From an uncultured Oscillospiraceae bacterium (GTDB lineage Bacteria; Bacillota; Clostridia; Oscillospirales; Oscillospiraceae), in NCBI GenBank assembly GCA_910587205.1, contig CAJULZ010000022.1:1-16013 (forward strand): a stretch of DNA of 16,013 nucleotides. The letters are read 5' to 3'. Below are positions 6,996 through 13,544 of this stretch, piece by piece. The notes under the pieces are model-generated. The model ran no database searches. It saw only the letters and a program-made list of their open reading frames with translations, and had not been told where the DNA came from. The first letter of the stretch is position 1, and the number at the start of each line of letters is the position of its first letter. Made by a program: the position numbers and the translations under genes.

Positions 6996-8068
6996 AACGG
7001 ATTACTGCCCTGCTGCTGTCCGCGCTGCTGCTGCTGTCCGCCCTGGCGGGCTGCGGCGCCACCGTGGTGGTGTCCCCCGAAGGAGGCAAGCCTGCCAACA
7101 CCCCCGCCTCCCAGGCCCCCGCTGAGAACCAGCCCTCCGCCGGCGGCGACGCCGCCGTCAAGACCGGACTTGCCGTGATCCCCGGCCTGGGCAGCAGCAA
7201 GGACGCCGCCGCCGAGGGCGACGGCGTGGCCCAGAGCGAGATCCTGCTGGTAGCCGTCACCGTGGGGGACGACGGCGTCATTGACAACTGCGTGATCGAC
7301 AACATCCAGGCCAAGATCGGCTTCAGCACCTCCGGCGCGCTGACCACCGATCCCGCCACCACCTTCCCCAGCAAGAACGAGCTGGGCGACGGCTACGGGA
7401 TGCGCAAGGCCAGCTCCATCGGCAAGGAGTGGAACGAGCAGCTCGCCGCCCTGGCCGACTACGCCAAGGGCAAGACCGTGGAGGAGCTTAAGACCATGGC
7501 TGTGGGCGAGGACGGCAAGGCCGGGGACGTGGATCTGGCCGCCTCCGTCACCCTGTACATCGGCTCCTTCGTGGACGGCATCGAGGCCGCCGTGAAGAAC
7601 GCCGCCCACATGGGCGCCTCCAAGGGCGACAAGCTGGGCCTGTCCAGCGAGACCAACATGAGCAAGAGCAAGGACGCCGCCGACGGCAAGGACGGCTTGG
7701 CCCAGGCCTACGCCACCATCGCCGCCGTCACCTTCAACGGCGACACCGTCACCAGCTGCTGCATCGACGCGGTGCAGGCCAACGTGAACTTTGACGCCGC
7801 GGGCCACATCACCACCGACCTCACCGCCGCCCCCAAGACTAAAAACGAGCTGGGCGACGAGTATGGGATGCGCAAGGCCAGCTCCATCGGCAAGGAGTGG
7901 AACGAGCAGGCCGCCGGCTTCTGCACGTATGTCACCGGCAAGACCCTGGCCGAGATCAAGGGCCTGGCCGTGGATGAGGGCGGCAAGGCCACCGATGCGG
8001 ATCTGGCCGCCACCGTCACCGTGGGTATCGGCGAATTCCAGACCCTTATCGAGAAAGCCGCGAAGTAA
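6992..8068 (+). CDS. Two-repeat lipoprotein, possible variant FMN-binding protein
   Basis: This 358-residue protein starts with a lipoprotein signal (lipobox LAGC, lipidated C21) and a Pro/Ala-rich linker to about residue 55. Two tandem repeats follow (about 58-204 and 214-358), each with the strongly conserved core YGMRKASSIGKEWNEQ. Each repeat ends with DVDLAASVTL (D179-S185) or DADLAATVTV (D335-T341), then a helix. These endings line up position by position with the DALTGATVTS FMN-attachment site of RnfG in this window, but with Leu-Ala in place of Thr-Gly. I therefore suspect a relative of the FMN-binding domain, exported and membrane-anchored; whether it carries flavin is unknown. AGGAGG (6977-6982) gives a strong start. 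The gene lies directly before apbE. Confidence 0.8.
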   Translation: MKRITALLLSALLLLSALAGCGATVVVSPEGGKPANTPASQAPAENQPSAGGDAAVKTGLAVIPGLGSSKDAAAEGDGVAQSEILLVAVTVGDDGVIDNCVIDNIQAKIGFSTSGALTTDPATTFPSKNELGDGYGMRKASSIGKEWNEQLAALADYAKGKTVEELKTMAVGEDGKAGDVDLAASVTLYIGSFVDGIEAAVKNAAHMGASKGDKLGLSSETNMSKSKDAADGKDGLAQAYATIAAVTFNGDTVTSCCIDAVQANVNFDAAGHITTDLTAAPKTKNELGDEYGMRKASSIGKEWNEQAAGFCTYVTGKTLAEIKGLAVDEGGKATDADLAATVTVGIGEFQTLIEKAAK

Positions 8069-8078
8069 AAAAGCAATG

Positions 8079-8099
8079 GGGCGGGCCCAGGGCCCGCCC
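8079..8099 (+). other. Strong intra-operon hairpin between the lipoprotein gene and apbE
   Basis: GGGCGGGCCC (8079-8088) and GGGCCCGCCC (8090-8099) form a GC-only dyad 10 bases past the lipoprotein stop. No U-run follows, so complete termination is unlikely. Such hairpins often stabilise an upstream message segment, which would let the lipoprotein be made in larger amounts than ApbE; this is inference. Confidence 0.55.
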
Positions 8100-8121
8100 T
8101 CCGCGCAAAGGGGGAAGAAAC

Positions 8122-9156
8122 ATGAAACGGCGTATTCCGGCGTTAGCATTGGCTCTGGCCCTGCTGCTAAGCGGCTGCGCGGCCCAGGCCGCCCCCGCGG
8201 AGGGACCGCGCCGGTTTGAGGCCAGCTTCCTCACCCTCTTTGACACCGTGACCACCATTGTGGGCTATGGGGAAACGGAGGAAGACTTCCGCCAGACCGC
8301 CCAGCAGCTCCACGACGAGCTGCTTGAGTATCACCAGCTTTTCGACATCTACCACGACTACGACGGCGTCAACAACTTGAAAACCGTCAACGACAACGCC
8401 GGGGGGCCCCCCGTGGAGGTGGACCCCCGGCTCATCGGCCTGCTGCTGTTCTGCCGGGAGCTGGAACAGCTCACCGGCGGGCGGGTGGACGTGACCATGG
8501 GCAGCGTGCTCTCCCTGTGGCATGAGGCCCGCAGCAACGGCGTGGACGACCCGGAACACGCCACCCTCCCCGACGGCGGCGCCCTGGAGGAGGCGGCGAG
8601 GCACGCGGGCTTCGGCCTGCTGGAGATCGACGAGGAGGCGTCCACCCTCCGCCTCACCGATCCACAGGCCCGGCTGGATGTGGGGGCGGTGGCCAAGGGC
8701 TACGCGGTGGAGCAGGTGTGCCGCGCCGCGCCGCCGGGGCTGCTGGTGAGCGTGGGTGGCAACGTCCGGGCCACCGGACCCAAGCCCACGGGGGAGCCCT
8801 GGGTGGTCGGTATCCAGGAGCCGGACGGCGAAAAGCAGGATTATCTCCACACCCTGTATCTATCCGACCGGTCCGTAGTCAGCAGCGGCGACTATCAGCG
8901 GTATTACACCGTGGACGGCATACGCTATCACCACATCATTGACCCAGACACCCTGGCCCCCTCCCGGCTGTGGCGGGCGGTCACTGTGGTGTGCCCCGAC
9001 TCGGGGCTGGCCGACGGATTGTCCACCGCCCTGTTCCTCCTGCCCCAGAAGGAGGGGGAGCGGTTGGCCCAGGACTGCGGGGCCCAGGCTCTGTGGGTGG
9101 CCCTGGACGGAACCTTGTCCTACACCGACGGGTTCCAAGCGGCGATACGCACCTGA
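8122..9156 (+). CDS. apbE: FAD:protein FMN transferase (lipoprotein ApbE)
   Basis: ApbE uses FAD to attach FMN covalently to a Thr/Ser of target proteins outside the membrane, releasing AMP, with Mg2+. This 344-residue copy has a lipoprotein signal (lipobox LLSGC, C19), placing it on the outer face. Family motifs are present: LDVGAVAKGYAVE (185-197), SVGGNV (210-215), the SSGDYQRYY stretch (254-262), YHHIIDPDT (269-277) and the metal-binding ADGLSTALF (297-305). Length is normal. The ATG at 8122 follows AAAGGGGGAAG. Its natural substrates in this operon should be RnfD (T162) and RnfG (T149), and perhaps the preceding lipoprotein. Confidence 0.95.
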   Translation: MKRRIPALALALALLLSGCAAQAAPAEGPRRFEASFLTLFDTVTTIVGYGETEEDFRQTAQQLHDELLEYHQLFDIYHDYDGVNNLKTVNDNAGGPPVEVDPRLIGLLLFCRELEQLTGGRVDVTMGSVLSLWHEARSNGVDDPEHATLPDGGALEEAARHAGFGLLEIDEEASTLRLTDPQARLDVGAVAKGYAVEQVCRAAPPGLLVSVGGNVRATGPKPTGEPWVVGIQEPDGEKQDYLHTLYLSDRSVVSSGDYQRYYTVDGIRYHHIIDPDTLAPSRLWRAVTVVCPDSGLADGLSTALFLLPQKEGERLAQDCGAQALWVALDGTLSYTDGFQAAIRT

Positions 9157-9204
9157 ACGGATACCCCCGGCTGAAAAACATTTTTAACATCAAGAGGTGA
9201 TCGT

Positions 9205-10512
9205 ATGAAATCCCTGCTCTTCGGCGGCGTCCATCCCGACGGGCGCAAAGAGCTGAGCGCCGCCGTCCCCCTCACCGCCATGGCCCTGCCCGCCCAGGCG
9301 GCAGTGCCCCTGCGCCAGCACATCGGCGCGCCCTGCAAGCCGCTGGTGGCGGTGGGGGACGCGGTGCGGATGGGCCAGAAGATCGGCGGCGGCGAGGGGC
9401 TGTGCGTCCCCATCCACGCTCCGGTGTCCGGTGTGGTGGAGGCCATTGAGGACCGGCCTCACCCCGGCGGCGGCCTCTGTCCCGCCATTATCATCAAAAA
9501 CGATTTCCTGGACACCCCCGCCCCCTGTCTGAAGCCCTACAGCCACCCGGAGCTTCTCTCCCCGGAGGAGTTGGTATCCATTATCCACGACGCGGGCATC
9601 GTAGGCATGGGCGGCGCGGCCTTCCCCACCGACGTGAAGGCCAAGACCGGCATGGGCCGGACCGACACCCTGATCCTCAACGCCTGCGAATGTGAGCCCT
9701 ACATCACAGCGGACGACGCCCTGCTGCGCTCACGCCCCGGGGATGTGCTCCGGGGGCTGGCGCTATTGGCCCGGATTCTCACCCCGTGCCGGACGGTCAT
9801 CGGCCTGGAGGATAACAAGCCGGAAGCCGCCGCCGCTCTGCGGGAGGCCCTGAAGGACCACCCCGGCGTGGAGCTGAAAACACTTCCCACCCGGTACCCC
9901 CAGGGGGCGGAAAAGCAGCTCATCCAGGCGGCCACCGGCCGGCAGGTCCCCCCGGGAGGACTTCCGAAAGATGTGGGCTGCGCGGTGTTCAACACCGCCA
10001 CCGCCTACGCGGCCTACCGGGCCGTGTACGAGGGGATTCCCCTCATTGAGCGCATCGTCACCGTCACCGGGGAAGGGGTGAAGCAGCCCCGGAACCTCAC
10101 CGTACGGGTGGGAACCTCCTTCCTGGAGGTCATCGCCGCTGCCGGGGGGCTGGGGAACGACGTGTGGAAGGTGCTCTCCGGCGGACCCATGATGGGCGTG
10201 GCCCAGGAGGATTTGTCCGTCCCCGTCACCAAGTCCGCCAATGCCATTGTTTGCCTGTCCTCCGCCCAAAATGGGGAGAGCGCCCACCCGGTTTGCATCC
10301 GCTGCGGCAAGTGCCTGGAGGTATGCCCCATGCGCCTGGAGCCTCTGTACCTCTACCGCTATTCCAACGCCGGGGATGCGGATGCCCTGAACCGGCTCCA
10401 CCTGATGGACTGCATCGAATGCGGCTGCTGCGCCTACGCCTGTCCGGGCAAGCTCCCCCTGGTGGAGGGTTTCCGGGCGGGAAAACAGGCGCTGAAGGAG
10501 GGTGCAAAATGA
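9205..10512 (+). CDS. rnfC: Electron transport complex subunit RnfC
   Basis: RnfC is the peripheral cytoplasmic subunit of Rnf complexes that binds NAD(H) and FMN and carries two [4Fe-4S] clusters. The 435-residue protein starts with the family's FGGVHPDGRK pattern, has the nucleotide-binding loop GMGGAAFPT (134-142), and ends with two ferredoxin motifs. These are CIRCGKCLEVCP (C364, C367, C370, C374) and CIECGCCAYACP (C403, C406, C409, C413). The length is that of the short clostridial form, without the long alanine-rich tail seen in many proteobacteria. The ATG at 9205 follows AAGAGGTGAT, 48 bases after apbE. The stop overlaps rnfD, so the two are translationally coupled. Confidence 0.96.
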   Translation: MKSLLFGGVHPDGRKELSAAVPLTAMALPAQAAVPLRQHIGAPCKPLVAVGDAVRMGQKIGGGEGLCVPIHAPVSGVVEAIEDRPHPGGGLCPAIIIKNDFLDTPAPCLKPYSHPELLSPEELVSIIHDAGIVGMGGAAFPTDVKAKTGMGRTDTLILNACECEPYITADDALLRSRPGDVLRGLALLARILTPCRTVIGLEDNKPEAAAALREALKDHPGVELKTLPTRYPQGAEKQLIQAATGRQVPPGGLPKDVGCAVFNTATAYAAYRAVYEGIPLIERIVTVTGEGVKQPRNLTVRVGTSFLEVIAAAGGLGNDVWKVLSGGPMMGVAQEDLSVPVTKSANAIVCLSSAQNGESAHPVCIRCGKCLEVCPMRLEPLYLYRYSNAGDADALNRLHLMDCIECGCCAYACPGKLPLVEGFRAGKQALKEGAK

Positions 10513-11483
10513 ATCTGACGGTTAGCTCCTCCCCCCATATCCGGGGGAAGGATACCACCTCCCGGCTGATGCTGGACGTGGTCATCGCCCTGCTGCCCGC
10601 CCTGATCGCGGGCATGATCTTTCAGGGCCTCCGGGCCGCGCTGGTGGCGGTGGTGTGCGTGCTGTCCGCTTTGGCGGGCGAGTGGTTGCTGGGGCTGATC
10701 CTCCGGCGGCACAACACCCTGCCCGACGGCTCCGCCCTGGTCACCGGTCTGCTGCTGGCCCTGACCCTGCCCGCCTCCGTGCCCTACCACGTGGCCGCCA
10801 TCGGCGGGCTGTTCGCCATGGTGATGGTGAAGGGACTGTGCGGCGGGCTGGGGCAAAACACCTTTAATCCCGCCCTGGGGGCCCGTGCCTTCCTCATGCT
10901 GCTCTTTCCTGCCTGCCTCACCCGGTTCCCCGCCCTGGGGGCGGCTCTGCCTCTGGGCGGCCTGAGTCCGGCGGATGTGGTCACTGGGGCCACGCCCCTT
11001 CACCATATGCAGATGCCCGCCCTGCCCGAGGCCTCCCTGGCTGAGATGTTCCTGGGCCGGATCGGGGGCTGCATTGGGGAGACCTCCGCTCTGGCCCTGC
11101 TCATCGGAGGGGGTTATCTGCTGTTCCGGCGGGTGATCAGCGTCCGCATTCCCGCCGCCTACCTGGGAACGGTGGCTGTCCTCACCCTGGCGTTCCCCAA
11201 GGGAGACAGCCCCGTCCTGTGGATGGCTTACAGTCTGCTGGGCGGCGGCGTGCTGCTGGGAGCAATTTTCATGGCCACCGATTATGCCACCTCCCCCGTG
11301 GGCCCTATGGCCCAGGTGGCATACGGCGTCGGTTGCGGGGCGCTCACCGTGGTATTCCGTTACACGGGGCTGTTCCCGGAGGGAGTCACCTACGCGATTT
11401 TGATCATGAATGCCGCAGCCTGGCTGCTCGACCGCTATCTGGTCCCCACCCGGTATGGCGCAGGAAAGGAGGCGGCGCGATGA
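10509..11483 (+). CDS. rnfD: Electron transport complex subunit RnfD
   Basis: RnfD is a multi-spanning membrane subunit with covalently bound FMN. The 324-residue protein has the family start SSPHIRGKDTTSRLM, about nine or ten hydrophobic segments, and the conserved QNTFNPALGARAF (116-128). The FMN attachment motif DVVTGAT (D156-T162) is intact, followed later by the family stretch FMATDYATSPVGP. The ATG at 10509 sits in an overlap with the rnfC stop and follows AAGGAGG; the longer upstream frame is only a shadow of rnfC. It overlaps rnfG by four bases. Confidence 0.95.
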   Translation: MNLTVSSSPHIRGKDTTSRLMLDVVIALLPALIAGMIFQGLRAALVAVVCVLSALAGEWLLGLILRRHNTLPDGSALVTGLLLALTLPASVPYHVAAIGGLFAMVMVKGLCGGLGQNTFNPALGARAFLMLLFPACLTRFPALGAALPLGGLSPADVVTGATPLHHMQMPALPEASLAEMFLGRIGGCIGETSALALLIGGGYLLFRRVISVRIPAAYLGTVAVLTLAFPKGDSPVLWMAYSLLGGGVLLGAIFMATDYATSPVGPMAQVAYGVGCGALTVVFRYTGLFPEGVTYAILIMNAAAWLLDRYLVPTRYGAGKEAAR

Positions 11484-12022
11484 AAACCAAGGATCTGATC
11501 GCCCCCATCGTCGCCCTGGCCGTCGCCGCAGCGGTGCTGCTGGGCGCCTCCGCCGCCCTGGGCTCCGTGGCGGAGCAAAGCGAAACCGCCGCCCAAAACG
11601 AGATCATGGGCTATATGCTCCCCAGCCGGCCCGCCTCCTTCACAGAGGAGCCTTATGACGGGGAGGACGAGAGCATCCGCCGGGTGTTTAAGGCGGAGGA
11701 CGGTTATGTGATCGAGGTGGAAACCGCCGGGTATGTGGGCCCCATAACCCTCTGGGTTGGGGTGACCAACGACGGACAGGTGTCCGGCGTGACGGTGCGT
11801 GACCACCAGGAGACCTTTGGCCTGGGCCGGGGCGCCCAGACGGAGTGGCCTTTCCTGATCCAGTTCCTGGACACCGCTGGGGAGGCCGCCGTAGGCGACG
11901 GCATCGACGCCCTCACCGGGGCCACCGTCACCAGCAAGGCGGTAACCCGGGCGGTGAATTCCGCCGCCGCCTATGTCACCGGCGCGGACGTCTCCTCCGG
12001 CGCCACAGAATGGGAGGGTTGA
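11480..12022 (+). CDS. rnfG: Electron transport complex subunit RnfG
   Basis: RnfG is a single-pass membrane protein whose outer domain carries FMN attached to Thr by ApbE. The 180-residue protein has one N-terminal helix (about 6-28) and an FMN-binding domain ending in DALTGATVTSKAVTRAV, with T149 as the predicted FMN site. The domain shows the usual GYVGPITLWVGVTNDGQVSG and HQETFGLG patterns. Unusually, the extreme C-terminus contains a second match to the same spacing, DVSSGATEWEG (D170-T176). The ATG at 11480 overlaps rnfD and follows AAAGGAGG. Two bases separate its stop from the next gene's ATG. Confidence 0.94.
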   Translation: MKTKDLIAPIVALAVAAAVLLGASAALGSVAEQSETAAQNEIMGYMLPSRPASFTEEPYDGEDESIRRVFKAEDGYVIEVETAGYVGPITLWVGVTNDGQVSGVTVRDHQETFGLGRGAQTEWPFLIQFLDTAGEAAVGDGIDALTGATVTSKAVTRAVNSAAAYVTGADVSSGATEWEG

Positions 12023-12024
12023 GC

Positions 12025-12465
12025 ATGAAAGCAAATCCCTTAAAGCAAAGCGCCCTGCTGGCCGTGGTGGTAGGTCTGTTCTTCCTGATCCTGGCGCTGG
12101 CCGGAGCTCTGGCCCCCATGGCCATCCTGCCCAAGCTGGACCTGCCCGCCATGCTGGCGCTGACCCTCATCGCCCTGACGCTGGACGCCTATTGGAGCGC
12201 ACCCAAGCTGTGCTGGCCCGCCCTGCTGTCCAACGCTGCGCTGGGCGGCGTGGTGTTTGCTGTTCTGCCCTGGTGCGCCGGGGTGGCGGGAACCATCCCG
12301 GTCTGGGTGCTGGGGCTGGCCGGCGCGGCAGTGTCCGGCGCGACCACGCTGCTCTACACCGCGGCCATGGAGCGCATCGCCACCGGGCCCAAAGCGCCCC
12401 TGGCCCCCGCGGGCACCGCTTTGATGCTGTTCCTGGCCGGGCAGTGCTTGAGCGGCCTGCTCTGA
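12025..12465 (+). CDS. Small polytopic membrane protein at the rnfE/rnfA position
   Basis: I do not recognise this 146-residue protein as a known family. It has four or five hydrophobic segments (about 9-31, 39-56, 64-83, 90-115 and 125-144) and little else. It starts at the ATG of 12025, two bases after rnfG, with GGGAGGG upstream, so it is surely part of the operon. Its place is where rnfE and rnfA normally follow rnfG. The C-terminal part (LLYTAAMERIATGP...PAGTALMLFLAGQCLSG) recalls by eye the C-termini of RnfA and RnfE. However, it is 50 or more residues shorter than them and lacks their LGLCP and TNC cysteine motifs. Three cysteines (C63, C84, C141) are at other places. Confidence 0.75.
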   Translation: MKANPLKQSALLAVVVGLFFLILALAGALAPMAILPKLDLPAMLALTLIALTLDAYWSAPKLCWPALLSNAALGGVVFAVLPWCAGVAGTIPVWVLGLAGAAVSGATTLLYTAAMERIATGPKAPLAPAGTALMLFLAGQCLSGLL

Positions 12466-12507
12466 ATACGGGGCAAGCTCCGGAACCTGACCGGCATAGT
12501 AGAATAG

Positions 12508-12547
12508 AACCGCCGGGCAAGAGATTCGCTCCTGTCCGGCGGTTTTT
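12508..12547 (+). terminator. Rho-independent terminator of the Rnf-like operon
   Basis: AACCGCCGG (12508-12516) pairs with CCGGCGGTT (12536-12544), with a 19-base loop and a TTTTT tail (12543-12547). It lies 43 bases past the last gene and closes the seven-gene unit, so no rnfE, rnfA or rnfB belongs to the same transcript in this window. Confidence 0.8.
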
Positions 12548-12556
12548 CATGCCCTA

Positions 12557-12594
12557 ACGGTTCCCCACTGCACTTACGGTTCCCCACTGCACTT
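12557..12594. repeat. 19-base tandem direct repeat, two copies
   Basis: ACGGTTCCCCACTGCACTT occurs twice back to back (12557-12575 and 12576-12594), followed by a partial third start (CCGGTTTC). It lies directly after the operon terminator and before the broken sigma-factor gene. No protein is encoded; its role is unknown. Confidence 0.85.
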
Positions 12595-12720
12595 CCGGTT
12601 TCGTGGAAAACTGCGCTCCATTGGGAATTTTTTTGCCTCTCTCTGAAACCTACCCGGCGGTTCCAGCGTCTTGGTAAGTGAAAGCCGGCTTTCAACCCAC
12701 ACCGCAAAGGGGTGACGCAA

Positions 12721-13056
12721 TTGACCGATGAAGCGCTGATCCAGCTGTATTTTGCCCGCTCGGAGGAGGCGGTGTCCGCCACCCGTGAGGTATACGGCCC
12801 CTACTGCCGGGCCATCGCCCTGGGCATTTGGGGGGGCGAGGGGGACGCGGAGGAGTGCCTGTCCGACGTCTGGCTGCGGGCGTGGGACAGCGTGCCGCCC
12901 CTGCGCCCCACCTGCTTCAAGGGCTGGCTGGCCGCCGTCACCCGGAACCAGGCCGTCTCGCTGCTGCGCGCCAGGGCCCGCCCTTATCGCCGCCTGCCTG
13001 TGCGCGGCCCTGCTGGGGACGGCGGGGGCGGTGCAGTTCTTTGGGGTGAATGTTGA
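12721..13056 (+). pseudogene. Truncated sigma-70 (ECF-like) RNA polymerase sigma factor
   Basis: The reading frame begins like a small sigma factor of the type common in gut Clostridia: TDEALIQLYFARSEEAV, then YGPYCRAIALGI, DAEECLSDVWLRAWD (the region 2 core-binding part) and GWLAAVTRNQAVSLLRAR. After about base 12980 the resemblance stops and the frame runs into low-complexity sequence until a TGA at 13054. Region 4, which binds the -35 element, is absent, so it cannot act as a normal sigma factor. The TTG at 12721 is the likely original start, with AAAGGGG about nine bases upstream; the GTG at 12712 overlaps that site. A deletion has joined it out of frame to the next fragment. Confidence 0.75.
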
Positions 13057-13450
13057 CCTGCAAACCAATTCCGACCACCCGGTCAACAACTATACCGTCA
13101 CAGGCGGGTTTGCGTTTTTCCCGGTGGACAGCTTCCCCCAGCAGATCCAGGACGAGGAATTCAACGGCGGCGTGGTCATGCTCTATGAGGAGGGCCGCGC
13201 GATGTCCCAGGAGACGTACACCACCCCCGGCGGGCTGACCGCCACCATTGTGGAGGTGGCGCCCGCGCCCGGTGCGGTCCGCCCCACGACGGACTACAAC
13301 GCCCATTTTTCCATCAACGGCATCCAGTACCTGGTGGCGGCGCAGCCCTATTGCGTGGGCATGACCGGGGCGGAGGTTGCGGCTTCCGATGATCCGGCCC
13401 ACACGCTGGATGTGCTGAAAACCGTGCTGGACGGCTTTGTCCTCAACTGA
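12980..13450 (+). pseudogene. C-terminal remnant of a membrane-anchored protein, possibly a sigma-factor partner
   Basis: Shifted +1 from the sigma frame, a second coding stretch starts without its own start codon or ribosome binding site. It opens inside a membrane helix (ALIAACLCAALLGTAGAVQF) and continues as about 130 residues of soluble extracytoplasmic sequence ending ...TVLDGFVLN at 13450. Such genes often follow small sigma factors in these bacteria as anti-sigma or signalling partners, so this is probably the tail of the gene once located downstream of the sigma gene. The intervening DNA (sigma region 4 plus the N-terminus of this protein) seems to have been deleted. I do not recognise the outer domain. 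An alternative is translation by +1 frameshifting from the sigma frame. Confidence 0.65.
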
Positions 13451-13463
13451 GCATCTTAAACGG

Positions 13464-13505
13464 CAAAAAGCGCCCGGATCTTGCATGCTGCAAGATCCGG
13501 GCGCT
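13464..13505 (-). terminator. Terminator for the leftward pepV gene
   Basis: A 17-bp perfect stem, AGCGCCCGGATCTTGCA (13469-13485) with 13489-13505, has a 3-base loop. Read on the - strand it is followed directly by TTTTT (13468-13464), so it fits rho-independent termination of the leftward dipeptidase gene. Confidence 0.8.
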
Positions 13506-13506
13506 G

Positions 13507-13540
13507 AACGCCTTTCCCCCCGCCGGGGGAAAGGCGTTTT
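13507..13540 (+). terminator. Rho-independent terminator facing rightward
   Basis: AACGCCTTTCCCCC (13507-13520) pairs with GGGGGAAAGGCGTT (13525-13538), followed by TTTTGCGTTT. It would end any rightward transcript through the sigma-factor remnant. It lies back to back with the leftward terminator at 13464-13505. Confidence 0.8.
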
Positions 13541-13544
13541 GCGT

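Noticed and set aside
6932..8149. 405-codon open frame on the - strand opposite the lipoprotein gene
   Set aside because: A GC-rich antisense shadow; its Gly/His-rich sequence has no motifs and the + strand gene has a signal peptide, ribosome binding site and clear repeats.
12325..12351. VSGATT sequence in the 146-residue membrane protein as a third FMN-attachment site
   Set aside because: It lacks the upstream Asp (Ala-Ala-Val instead of D-x-x) and lies within or next to a hydrophobic helix, so ApbE modification is unlikely.
12557..12594. CRISPR array
   Set aside because: The two 19-base copies are directly adjacent with no spacers and no cas genes are present.
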